Assembly (NCBI GenBank): GCA_948648655.1 | Contig: CAPKVJ010000007.1 | Location: forward strand, 1 to 53,758 | DNA: 53,758 nt | Direction: 5' to 3' | From: an uncultured Candidatus Saccharibacteria bacterium | GTDB taxonomy: Bacteria; Patescibacteriota; Saccharimonadia; Saccharimonadales; Saccharimonadaceae | In this document: positions 25,396 to 33,184 of the stretch, one piece after another | Layout: every line of letters begins with the position of its first letter | Numbering within the stretch: position 1 is the first letter of the stretch | Position numbers and translations under genes: made by a program | Notes under the pieces: generated by a model | Database searches by the model: none | Told to the model about the DNA's origin: nothing | What the model saw: only the letters and a program-made list of their open reading frames with translations

Positions 25396-25755
25396 ATGAA
25401 TATCGCAGAATGGATTTTGGTAATGATGCTAGCGGTAGCATTATTCGTATTCCTGGTTGCAGGTATTGTATTAGTTATTAAATTGATTCAGCTTACCAAA
25501 GAAGTCGAGCGTATCGTTGTTGCTGGACAAGGGATTGCCGCAAAAGCTGATGATATTGTCGATAACGTCAAAGGTATGACGTCCGTTGGTGGAATTGTCA
25601 AGACCTTTGCTAGCCGTATTATCGATAAGCAGGAACAGCGCTATGCTGCCGAAGACGCCGCTGAAGCTGCCGCAGAAGAAGCTATTGCCAAACAGGCCGT
25701 CGCTGAAGCTAGAGCCGAAAAAACAAAAAAGACCGCCAAGCGCGCCAAGAAATAA
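25396..25755 (+). CDS. Single-TM protein with Ala/Lys-rich tail
   Basis: A 119-residue protein: one TM helix (residues 7-29), a DUF948-like amphipathic stretch (IQLTKEVERIVVAGQGIAAKADDIVDNVKG would be the core, residues 32-61), then a charged Ala/Glu tail ending KTAKRAKK. Such proteins are bitopic membrane proteins of unknown function. It is coupled to galU (2-bp gap) and closed by a strong terminator. Confidence 0.7.
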   Translation: MNIAEWILVMMLAVALFVFLVAGIVLVIKLIQLTKEVERIVVAGQGIAAKADDIVDNVKGMTSVGGIVKTFASRIIDKQEQRYAAEDAAEAAAEEAIAKQAVAEARAEKTKKTAKRAKK

Positions 25756-25772
25756 TTAGATTTACGAATCGC

Positions 25773-25809
25773 AAAAAGCTCCTGTAGCTGACAGTTGCAG
25801 GAGCTTTTT
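25773..25809 (+). terminator. Terminator of the galU operon
   Basis: AAAAAGCTCCTG pairs perfectly with CAGGAGCTTTTT. Confidence 0.92.
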
Positions 25810-25836
25810 GTTTGTCGCAGCCGATTCTAGGATCTC

Positions 25837-26053
25837 TATCCTCCTACTACCTATACTCTAACTAGCTAGGCAGCGGAGGGGAAAGCCGAACCAACGATTG
25901 AAGCCGTTTGACGGATTGACACTACTAGCGTAGAAGCTCAAGCTGTAAGCGCTGTTAGTACCAGAGCCGGACATAGAGGACCAATTGTAGCCGAGATGTC
26001 CGGAGAACCCCAACTTGCTACTGCTGACATTGACGTTCCCGCTGCGCACAAAG
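25837..26053 (-). repeat. Headless FISUMP cassette 3
   Basis: It encodes LYFVRSGNVNVSSSKLGF through WFGFPLRCLAS and stop on the minus strand. Its sequence outside the variable codons is nearly identical to cassette 1 (1621-1835): 24 codons differ, with 34 differences at codon positions 1-2 and 6 at position 3. The 37-bp end block begins 32 bp after the galU-operon terminator. The homology continues two codons upstream of the usual start (GGGGCTTTACTTTGTG). No start signals are present. Confidence 0.85.
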
Positions 26054-26099
26054 TAAAGCCCCATATGCTTGCAAAATCACTACAAAACCATAAATACTA

Positions 26100-26128
26100 T
26101 TGACTTTTTTGATAAAGTATGCTACAAT
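26100..26128 (+). promoter_or_regulatory. Family promoter
   Basis: TTGACT, 17 bp, TACAAT within AAAGTATGCTACAATGGA; start near 26135, leader of 116 nt. Confidence 0.83.
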
Positions 26129-26177
26129 GGAGATATAAGAACGTTGTAAAGCGTCACAGACTCATATAGTAGTATCA

Positions 26178-26212
26178 AGACGCTTATAAGCGTCTCCTTA
26201 AAGTACTTTAAG
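26178..26212 (+). promoter_or_regulatory. Two adjacent perfect palindromes in a leader
   Basis: AGACGCTTATAAGCGTCT (26178-26195, 18 bp) and CTTAAAGTACTTTAAG (26197-26212, 16 bp), one base apart, in the transcribed leader. They could be protein operators or RNA hairpins. Confidence 0.6.
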
Positions 26213-26230
26213 AGTTTGTGGTGTATAGGT

Positions 26231-26251
26231 TAGAAAGGGAGGGAATTTCTA
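26231..26251 (+). promoter_or_regulatory. Ribosome binding site in a hairpin loop
   Basis: TAGAAA (26231-26236) pairs with TTTCTA (26246-26251); GGGAGGGAA is the loop, and the last paired base is the A of the ATG. Confidence 0.55.
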
Positions 26252-26883
26252 TGATTAAAGAAAGAGTCAGAAAGATTTTCACATACGATGCGGAGGCAGA
26301 AATGGGGGATGCCGACTTATTGTTGGCGGAATTCTCGACCGAAAGCGGTTATAATCCAGAATACAACAGCCGGTTTGTAGAAGACGGGCCTGCAGAGTAT
26401 TTAACTTCTGGATGTTGCGAAGAAGGGAACAGAACGCTTGTCGCAGCCTTTTGTGATTTTCTCACCAAAAAGTCACCAAACCCATTATGGGGAATAACAG
26501 CGATCCAGCCTATTCCAGGCATGTTGAAGATTGAACTTGAGCATCGGCTCGCCGCTACTTTGGACCTTCTTGGCGAAGAAGAATGCACAGAAACGATGAC
26601 CGCAGAGGAACTGGCGGAGGCCAAGAGGATCCATAAGCTCTTTGACGGCTACACAGCGACACTTGTATATGCGCCCAGCGAACAGTCTAAATCTCGGGGT
26701 GACTTCGTCCTTAAGATTGACAGTGGCAGTCTAGTGGTATTCAGGGTAGAGCCCGACAAGACCACTATAGAGTTGGGAAATGGTAAATGGCCCAAGCAAC
26801 AGCGTAATTACGCTTTGACTTGGAAAAACCAGAAGCATAAGAAATTCTACGCCGATATCGAGATAACTTTCTCTCTGGAATAA
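26251..26883 (+). CDS. Hypothetical cytoplasmic protein
   Basis: Not recognised. A 210-residue protein without signal or membrane segments. It is Glu-rich, with a helical centre (EELAEAKRIHKLFDGYTATL) and a beta-rich end (VLKIDSGSLVVFRVEPDKTTIEL ... YADIEITFSL). ATG 26251 is favoured over the in-frame GTG at 26218 because GGGAGGG is 4 bp ahead. The promoter, long leader with palindromes and looped ribosome binding site suggest a controlled gene. A strong terminator closes the unit. Confidence 0.6.
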   Translation: MIKERVRKIFTYDAEAEMGDADLLLAEFSTESGYNPEYNSRFVEDGPAEYLTSGCCEEGNRTLVAAFCDFLTKKSPNPLWGITAIQPIPGMLKIELEHRLAATLDLLGEEECTETMTAEELAEAKRIHKLFDGYTATLVYAPSEQSKSRGDFVLKIDSGSLVVFRVEPDKTTIELGNGKWPKQQRNYALTWKNQKHKKFYADIEITFSLE

Positions 26884-26901
26884 GGCCTCCACCGCAACTT
26901 C

Positions 26902-26930
26902 AAAACCCGCTCGCGTACAGAGCGGGTTTT
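26902..26930 (+). terminator. Intrinsic terminator
   Basis: AAAACCCGCTC pairs with GAGCGGGTTTT. Confidence 0.9.
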
Positions 26931-26946
26931 ATCATGTCATTTGTGC

Positions 26947-26952
26947 TATAAT
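26947..26952 (+). promoter_or_regulatory. -10 box of dnaE (leaderless)
   Basis: TGTGC then TATAAT; the seventh base after the box is the A of ATG 26959. No Shine-Dalgarno. Confidence 0.65.
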
Positions 26953-26958
26953 AGAACC

Positions 26959-29900
26959 ATGAGCGAGGTAACCAAAGATGCAGAACCATTACAGCCGAGT
27001 GATTTTGTGCATCTTCATAATCACACCCATTATTCGTTGCTTGATGGTCTTACCAAGATCCCCGAGTTAGTTGATTTTGTTAAAGAGCAGGGCATGGAGG
27101 CGGTTGCGGTTACTGATCATGGCACTATGAGCGGCCTCGTTGAACTCTACAAGACTTGTAATGACAAGGGGATTAAACCAATTCTCGGTCTCGAGGCGTA
27201 TGTCGCGGCCCGCCGTATGGAAGACCACGACCCCGCACACGACAAACAGCGTTTTCATATCACTTTGCTCGCGATGAATAATCAGGGTTTCGAGAATCTT
27301 TGCCACCTCATGTCAGAAGCCGAAATACATGGGCGCTATTACAAACCGCGTATCGACCATGCGATCATGGAGAAGTTCAACGAAGGAATTATCTGCCTCA
27401 GTGGTTGCGCTGGCTCGGAAATATCAGAAGCCTTGCGTGCCAATGATGACAAGCGCGCTCGCGAATTGGTTGATTGGTATTCGGGGGTTTTTAAAGATCG
27501 CTTTTATCTCGAGATGCAGGATCACGGCCATCCAGAATCTCCTTCACATTGGGATGTGCAGAATAATATCAATCAGAAGCTACAGCAAATTTCCAAAGAC
27601 ACAGGCCTGCCTCTAGTCGTAACTTGTGATGCACACTATCTGAAACACGAGCAACAAGACACGCATGAGGTTCTGCTATGTGTAGGGACGGCCTCAAGTC
27701 TTTCCAACCCTAATCGTATGACGTTAAAAGACTTTGAACTTCATGTCATACCGCCAAAAGACATCATTGCGCGTTGGGGCAAAGAATTTCCCGAAGCGGT
27801 ACGTAATACTAGGCGAATTGCTGACCGTTGCAATGTTGACTTGCAACTTGGCCGGATTTTGATTCCAAAATTTCCCGTGCCAGAAGGCGAAGACGAAAAA
27901 TCTTATCTCGACAAGCTGGTTTTTCAAGGATTAGTTTATCGCTATGCTGGTAGGGAATTAGCGGATACAGTTGATTTAAGCGTAGAAGAATGTCGCAAAA
28001 TTCTCGAAAAAGTCGACCAGAGCGAAGAACGTCAAGCCGAAAAACTGAAGATCCTTCCGCGCATTGATTACGAGCTGGGAGTAGTTGATAAGATGGGGTA
28101 TAATGGCTACTTCTTGATTGTGCAGGATTTTATTAACTGGGGCAAGAGTCAGCGCATTGTCTTCGGACCAGGACGTGGTAGCGCGGCTGGTAGTATCTTG
28201 GCTTATGCATTGAGGATTACTGAACTTGATCCCTTGAAGTATGATTTGCTCTTTGAACGCTTTTTGAATCCAGATCGTATTTCCATGCCAGATATTGATA
28301 CGGATATTCAAGATACGCGTCGTGATGAAGTAATTGAATACTGTACAAGAAAGTATGGGGAAGGTCGCGTGTCAAACATCGCAACCTTCGGTAAAATGAT
28401 GGCCAAAAACGCAGTCCGCGATGTTGCGCGCGTGCTCGAAGTCCCCTATGCCGAAGCCGACCGTCTCGCCAAAATGGTTCCTGATCCAGTACAAGGACAC
28501 CACGTACATCTCGAGACCGCCATTAAAGATATCCCGGACTTGAAACACGAATACGAATCTAATCCAGTCTCGCGCGAAGTATTGGATTTCGCCAGTCAGC
28601 TTGAAGGCACGATCCGTAATCACGGTGTCCACGCTTGTGGTGTGATCATTGCTCCAGATGAATTACAAAAGTTCTTGCCACTTGAGGTCAGCGCAAAGGG
28701 CCCAATCGCTGCGCAGTTCCCGATGACGCAAGTCGAGGAGTTGGGTCTGCTCAAGATGGATTTTTTGGGCTTGAGCAACTTATCAGTTATCAACAACGCT
28801 ATGCGTATGATTCGTAAAGTTTACAAAAACGACATCGATTTGACCAAAATCCCGCTCGACGACTCCAAAACCTACGAGCTGCTACAACGTGCAGAGACGA
28901 CCGGCGTCTTCCAGCTTGAATCTGCTGGCATGAAACGCTACCTGAAGGACCTTAAGGCTAGCCGTTTTGAGGATATTATCGCTATGGTGGCACTATATCG
29001 ACCTGGACCGATGCAGTTCATTGAGAGTTTCATTCGACGCAAGCACGGCGAAGAGCCGATTACCTATCTACATCCTGGACTAGAAAACGCGCTCAAAGAT
29101 ACTTACGGCATCATGATCTATCAAGAGCAGTTCATGAACATCTCACGTGAGTGGTGTGGCTTTACTGGTGGTCAAGCTGATACTTTGAGAAAAGCTGTTG
29201 GTAAGAAAAAAGTCGATTTAATGAATAAGGTGAAGCCGGAATTCATTGAGGGGGCAATTAAGGTTGGAGGTGCCTCCAAAGAGATCGCCGAACAATTCTG
29301 GGATCAGCTGCTTGAATTTGCAAATTACTGTTTCAACAAATCTCATGCTGCGTGCTATGCTCTAGTAGCATATTGGACGGCCTATCTCAAGGCACATTAT
29401 CCTGACGCTTTCATGGCAGCTTTGATGACGGCCGATATGCGTTGGACAGACCGTTTAGCAATTGAAATTAGCGAATGTAAACGCATGGGACTCCGGGTGC
29501 TAGGCCCAGACATTAACGAATCGTATGGTGATTTTGGTATTGTTGGTGGCGAAAAAACGATTCGTTTTGGTCTCTCTGGTATTAAGAACATGGGTAAGGC
29601 TCTAGTTGAGGAATTTGTCATTCCGGAAAGAGATAAGAATGGCCCGTTTAAGAGTGTTTGTGATTTCGCTGCGCGGGTCAACTCTAGTAAGTTTAATAAG
29701 AAATCTTGGGAAGCCGCCATCAAGACCGGTGCTTTTGACAATTTTGCTGACCGGAGTGATTTGTTGTTTAATCTTGAACAAATTCAAGCCTACGGCGCAA
29801 AACGGCAAAAGGATGCTGCTAGTGGTCAGACCGACCTCTTCGGCGCGATGGGCGACGCTGGTGCGATACCAGAGCCCGAGATTAAGCCTGCGCCAGTAAA

Positions 29901-30705
29901 GGAGCCCGAAAAAGAGCGGCTTGGCTGGGAGCGTGATCTCATGGGGCTGTATATTTCGAGTCATCCACTCGACCGCTACGAGACTTATTTCTCCGAGCAG
30001 ACTCACCCCTATGATGCTATCACAGCCGAAAACGAAGGCAAACTATTAACTATCGGTGGACTGATTAGTAGTGTTCGTACTATCCTCACCAAAAGCGGGA
30101 CACGTATGGCTTTTGTGAAGCTTGAGAACAAAATTGCCGAGCAAGAAGTAATCGTCTTTCCCAACCTGTACGAGGAGATTGGCGCCAAACTTGAGCAAGA
30201 TAACGTCATCAAGGTCTCTGGGCGCGTCAATTCAAAAGATAAGGATGGTAATACTTCTAGCGAAATCAAGATTATCGCCGACAGCATCGAAGTTGTACAG
30301 GATGATGTTTTGGAGAATTACCAACCGACGGGCCAGAAGCTTCCTATACCCAAAGTCGCTGCTCCGCGCCAGCGTAGTCGAGCCAGTAGCGTCAGCCGAG
30401 CACGCGGAGGATACCAGCGGCGAGAAGGCACAACTATTGAAGCTCCGCACGCTCCAGCTATACCACCACATGATCCACGCCACGAGAAACTTTATGTTTT
30501 GATTGAAGATATTAATAATACCGAAATGCTGAATGAAGTGCGCCGTATCTGCGAGAAGAATCCTGGCGTGCAAGAAATTATTATGGTGCTAAAAGATAAA
30601 GACGGTAAGCGCCCCTTGCGGTTACCTTTCAAGGTGGATGTATCCGACGAACTTACTAAGCCCCTAAGCGATCTACTCGGCGAGAATTGCGTCAAGGTAC
30701 AATAG
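26959..30705 (+). CDS. dnaE: DNA polymerase III alpha subunit
   Basis: The replicative polymerase, 1249 residues. An N-terminal PHP domain has HLHNHTHYSLLDG and TDHGTMSG. The polymerase core has GPGRGSAAGS and the catalytic acidic cluster MPDIDTDIQD, followed by NHGVHACGVI. Late blocks are VALYRPGPMQFI, GIMIYQEQFM and FNKSHAACYALVAYWTAYLK. An OB domain follows (about 1010-1100), after a linker holding GQTDLFG, then a flexible Arg/Ala-rich linker and a short terminal domain (about 1170-1249). It is a DnaE1-type enzyme. It is a single-gene unit. Confidence 0.97.
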   Translation: MSEVTKDAEPLQPSDFVHLHNHTHYSLLDGLTKIPELVDFVKEQGMEAVAVTDHGTMSGLVELYKTCNDKGIKPILGLEAYVAARRMEDHDPAHDKQRFHITLLAMNNQGFENLCHLMSEAEIHGRYYKPRIDHAIMEKFNEGIICLSGCAGSEISEALRANDDKRARELVDWYSGVFKDRFYLEMQDHGHPESPSHWDVQNNINQKLQQISKDTGLPLVVTCDAHYLKHEQQDTHEVLLCVGTASSLSNPNRMTLKDFELHVIPPKDIIARWGKEFPEAVRNTRRIADRCNVDLQLGRILIPKFPVPEGEDEKSYLDKLVFQGLVYRYAGRELADTVDLSVEECRKILEKVDQSEERQAEKLKILPRIDYELGVVDKMGYNGYFLIVQDFINWGKSQRIVFGPGRGSAAGSILAYALRITELDPLKYDLLFERFLNPDRISMPDIDTDIQDTRRDEVIEYCTRKYGEGRVSNIATFGKMMAKNAVRDVARVLEVPYAEADRLAKMVPDPVQGHHVHLETAIKDIPDLKHEYESNPVSREVLDFASQLEGTIRNHGVHACGVIIAPDELQKFLPLEVSAKGPIAAQFPMTQVEELGLLKMDFLGLSNLSVINNAMRMIRKVYKNDIDLTKIPLDDSKTYELLQRAETTGVFQLESAGMKRYLKDLKASRFEDIIAMVALYRPGPMQFIESFIRRKHGEEPITYLHPGLENALKDTYGIMIYQEQFMNISREWCGFTGGQADTLRKAVGKKKVDLMNKVKPEFIEGAIKVGGASKEIAEQFWDQLLEFANYCFNKSHAACYALVAYWTAYLKAHYPDAFMAALMTADMRWTDRLAIEISECKRMGLRVLGPDINESYGDFGIVGGEKTIRFGLSGIKNMGKALVEEFVIPERDKNGPFKSVCDFAARVNSSKFNKKSWEAAIKTGAFDNFADRSDLLFNLEQIQAYGAKRQKDAASGQTDLFGAMGDAGAIPEPEIKPAPVKEPEKERLGWERDLMGLYISSHPLDRYETYFSEQTHPYDAITAENEGKLLTIGGLISSVRTILTKSGTRMAFVKLENKIAEQEVIVFPNLYEEIGAKLEQDNVIKVSGRVNSKDKDGNTSSEIKIIADSIEVVQDDVLENYQPTGQKLPIPKVAAPRQRSRASSVSRARGGYQRREGTTIEAPHAPAIPPHDPRHEKLYVLIEDINNTEMLNEVRRICEKNPGVQEIIMVLKDKDGKRPLRLPFKVDVSDELTKPLSDLLGENCVKVQ

Positions 30706-30726
30706 GTCCCATCAGACGCTAAACTA

Positions 30727-30755
30727 TTGACAAAAATGCAAATCTGTGATACAAT
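30727..30755 (+). promoter_or_regulatory. Family promoter
   Basis: TTGACA, 17 bp, TACAAT within CTGTGATACAATGGAA; start near 30762. Confidence 0.83.
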
Positions 30756-30762
30756 GGAAAGG

Positions 30763-30800
30763 ATAGGGTTTTTGAGTCAAGGAAAGGGAGGGAAACCTAT
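30763..30800 (+). promoter_or_regulatory. Hairpin enclosing the ribosome binding site
   Basis: ATAGGGTTT (30763-30771), at the very 5' end of the transcript, pairs with AAACCTAT (30793-30800) with one bulge. The arm covers the first two bases of the ATG, and GGAAAGGGAGGG lies in the loop. Confidence 0.5.
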
Positions 30801-31494
30801 GAGCAACTTAACGGGATCATATGGCCATTTTTGCTATGATGGCTACCAAATTAAGAAAGAATTATTAGCCAGTGAGGTTGCAATCCAGACTTTAGTACGA
30901 GCGATTGATAGCAATTTCTTCAACGAGCAATCTTGTATAAAAATCATCAATTGCATGGATTGCCATAATCCTCAAATGGTCGGTATTAGCGGTGTAATTC
31001 TGGGGCAGAATTCTCATTTCACTATTCATACTTTCAGTGAAATGAGGGCAGTTTTTATCGATTATTTCGGTGGAAGTAACAGTAACAACGAAGAAGAGCT
31101 CTTGCGCCTTTTGACACGGCAGCTGGCGCCAGGCCAGTCTCATTTATGTCTTCAGGAATTTGCATCAGGATTGGGCAATTTTGGGCAGCATTTGCTTTAT
31201 CGACGCCCGGCTTTAGATTATAAGGCAGCGGAAGCACTAATTGCGGAGATTGTCCATGCGATTCAAATGACGCCACTATGCGAGATGCTGATTCTCAAGG
31301 ATAAGGACTTGGCCACAGGCTATGATATTCTGCAACCAATCGAAGAATCGCACATAAGTATCCATACAGCAGATAAATATTCTCACATTGACGTCTTTTC
31401 GTGTAGGACGTTTGACACACAGAAAACCAGCACCATAATCGGTGTTCCCCCTATCAAACAGGTCAAACGAGGAGTATATTTGCCTCCAGCTTGA
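30799..31494 (+). CDS. Tandem S-adenosylmethionine decarboxylase-like protein
   Basis: A 231-residue protein made of two SpeD-like halves. The first has GISGVILGQNSHFTIHTFSE (residues 62-81), the second EESHISIHTADKYSHIDVFS (182-201). Both match the SpeD motif ESHISIHT around the Ser that self-cleaves to a pyruvoyl group (S72 and S184). Known prokaryotic SpeD/SpeH is a single domain of about 120-140 residues that decarboxylates AdoMet for spermidine; a fused pair would mimic its dimer. In the first half Asn replaces the Glu before the Ser, so only one half may process. No speE or other polyamine gene is nearby, so the role is uncertain. Confidence 0.7.
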   Translation: MSNLTGSYGHFCYDGYQIKKELLASEVAIQTLVRAIDSNFFNEQSCIKIINCMDCHNPQMVGISGVILGQNSHFTIHTFSEMRAVFIDYFGGSNSNNEEELLRLLTRQLAPGQSHLCLQEFASGLGNFGQHLLYRRPALDYKAAEALIAEIVHAIQMTPLCEMLILKDKDLATGYDILQPIEESHISIHTADKYSHIDVFSCRTFDTQKTSTIIGVPPIKQVKRGVYLPPA

Positions 31495-31499
31495 TCTGC

Positions 31500-31526
31500 G
31501 CCCCGTCTCTGGCGGGGCATTTTTTA
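31500..31526 (+). terminator. Intrinsic terminator
   Basis: GCCCCG pairs with CGGGGC, followed by ATTTTTT. Confidence 0.9.
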
Positions 31527-31539
31527 GTGATTGCCTTTC

Positions 31540-31756
31540 TATCCTCCTACTACCTATACTCTAACTAGCTAGGCAGCGGAGGGGGAAACCGTACCAACGA
31601 TTGTAGCCACCTGATGGATAAACCCCACTAGTGTTGAAATCTAGATCGTAAGCGTAATCAATGCTAGAGTAGGACACTGACGACCAATGGTACCCACCTT
31701 GCCCAGAAAATCTCAATTTACTAATACTGATGCCAATTACCCCGCTGCGCACAAAG
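31540..31756 (-). repeat. Headless FISUMP cassette 4
   Basis: It encodes FVRSGVIGISISKLRF through WYGFPLRCLAS and stop on the minus strand. The peptide resembles cassettes 1 and 3, but many silent sites differ, so it is an older branch. The end block lies 14 bp after the terminator of the SpeD-like gene. The same CTTTGTGCGCAGCGG start motif is present and there are no expression signals. Confidence 0.85.
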
Positions 31757-31768
31757 ATAGCCAACGAC

Positions 31769-31798
31769 AAAAATCACCCCAGCAACGAGGTGATTTTT
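31769..31798 (-). terminator. Terminator of eno
   Basis: AAAAATCACC pairs with GGTGATTTTT; symmetrical, placed 18 bp beyond the eno stop. Confidence 0.85.
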
Positions 31799-31815
31799 AC
31801 ATAATTAATGTCTGA

Positions 31816-33102
31816 TTAGCTCTTGAACACGTCCCTAAACTTTAAATCTGGCTCGTCCTCTGCAATTCGCATTAATTCATTGTACTTGCAGATGCGTTCT
31901 GAACGCGACATTGAACCAGTTTTGATTTGGCCTGTTCCGAGCCCGACGGCCAGATGCGCAATGCTCGTATCTTCGGTCTCGCCCGAGCGGTGCGACATGA
32001 CAGTATTAAATCCGGCCTTTTTCGCCATCATCACAGCGACGATAGTCTCGGTGACACTGCCGATCTGATTTGGCTTGATCAAAATTGCATTTCCAGCCGC
32101 CTCATCAATCCCGCGCTGCAATAGTTTCGTATTTGTTACAAACAAATCATCTCCAACTAGTTGGATTTTATTGCCCAGCCTTTCGGTCAAAACTTTCCAA
32201 CCCTCCCAGTCAGTTTCACTCAAACCATCCTCAATCGAAATCACTGGATAATTATCGACAATCCACTCATACCAGTTGGTCATATCTTCCGACGTCTTCC
32301 AACTTCCGTCGGTTTTGAGTTCGTAATGATCATCATTCCAGAATTCCGAAGCCGCCACGTCCATGCCGAGTGCAATATCTTTGCCAGGCTTATAACCCGC
32401 TGCTTCAATTGCTTCAACGATACATTCTAGCGGCTCGTTATTACCATCTTTCACTTTTGGTCCATAACCACCCTCGTCACCGACGGTTACTGGATAACCA
32501 CGATCCTTTAGAACTTTTTTCAGCGCGTGGAACACTTCTGCACCCATTCGCACTGCTTCGGCCATTGTACCCGCCCCACGTGGGATGATCATATATTCCT
32601 GAAAATCTGTACACCAGTCAGCGTGTGCACCACCATTCATGACATTCATCATCGGCATCGGCAGACACATCTCGTTGGTCGTTCCGGCAATGGCGGCAAT
32701 ATAACGATAAAATGGCATCCGCTTGGCTCTAGCTGCAGCTTTTGCCGTCGCTAGCGAAACTGCCAAAATCGCATTCGCTCCCAATTTTGACTTATTATCG
32801 GTTCCATCAAGATCGATCATTAGTTTGTCGACTTGCTCTTGATTAGCAGAATTTCCAACCAAGAGATCATGAATCTCGTGGTTAACATTCCAGACTGCCT
32901 TTGAGACACCTTTACCGCCATAAAATTCTGGCTCATTATCTCGTAGCTCTAGAGCCTCACCTGCGCCCGTCGAAGCTCCCGAAGGAACAATTGCACGTCC
33001 CGCTTCACCAGTTGATAGAAATACATCGGCCTCCACCGTTGGGTTGCCCCGACTATCCAAAACTTGTCGGGCTTTAATATCTTTGATTGTAAATTTATCC
33101 AT
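31816..33102 (-). CDS. eno: Enolase
   Basis: Converts 2-phosphoglycerate to phosphoenolpyruvate in glycolysis. It has 428 residues. ARQVLDSRGNPTVE begins the protein; SGASTGAGEALELRD is the substrate loop. NGGAHAD, the metal Asp in LGMDVAASEF, ISIEDGLSE, LVGDDLFVTN, the catalytic Lys in LIKPNQIGS and SHRSGETED are all in place. The -10 TATAAT (33109-33114 on the minus strand) ends 7 bp before the ATG, with no Shine-Dalgarno, so the mRNA appears leaderless. Confidence 0.98.
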   Translation of the reverse strand: MDKFTIKDIKARQVLDSRGNPTVEADVFLSTGEAGRAIVPSGASTGAGEALELRDNEPEFYGGKGVSKAVWNVNHEIHDLLVGNSANQEQVDKLMIDLDGTDNKSKLGANAILAVSLATAKAAARAKRMPFYRYIAAIAGTTNEMCLPMPMMNVMNGGAHADWCTDFQEYMIIPRGAGTMAEAVRMGAEVFHALKKVLKDRGYPVTVGDEGGYGPKVKDGNNEPLECIVEAIEAAGYKPGKDIALGMDVAASEFWNDDHYELKTDGSWKTSEDMTNWYEWIVDNYPVISIEDGLSETDWEGWKVLTERLGNKIQLVGDDLFVTNTKLLQRGIDEAAGNAILIKPNQIGSVTETIVAVMMAKKAGFNTVMSHRSGETEDTSIAHLAVGLGTGQIKTGSMSRSERICKYNELMRIAEDEPDLKFRDVFKS

Positions 33103-33108
33103 AAGACC

Positions 33109-33114
33109 ATTATA
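33109..33114 (-). promoter_or_regulatory. -10 box of eno (leaderless)
   Basis: GGTGC then TATAAT; the seventh base after it is the A of the eno ATG. Confidence 0.65.
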
Positions 33115-33149
33115 GCACCAAATTCATCATTCCTTTTTTGTTCTCGCCA

Positions 33150-33158
33150 TGTTACAAT
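33150..33158 (+). promoter_or_regulatory. Extended -10 promoter
   Basis: TGT followed by TACAAT (33153-33158); CAAGGAGG precedes ATG 33185. Confidence 0.5.
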
Positions 33159-33184
33159 AATACAAAGCTTAAGCAAGGAGGTTC

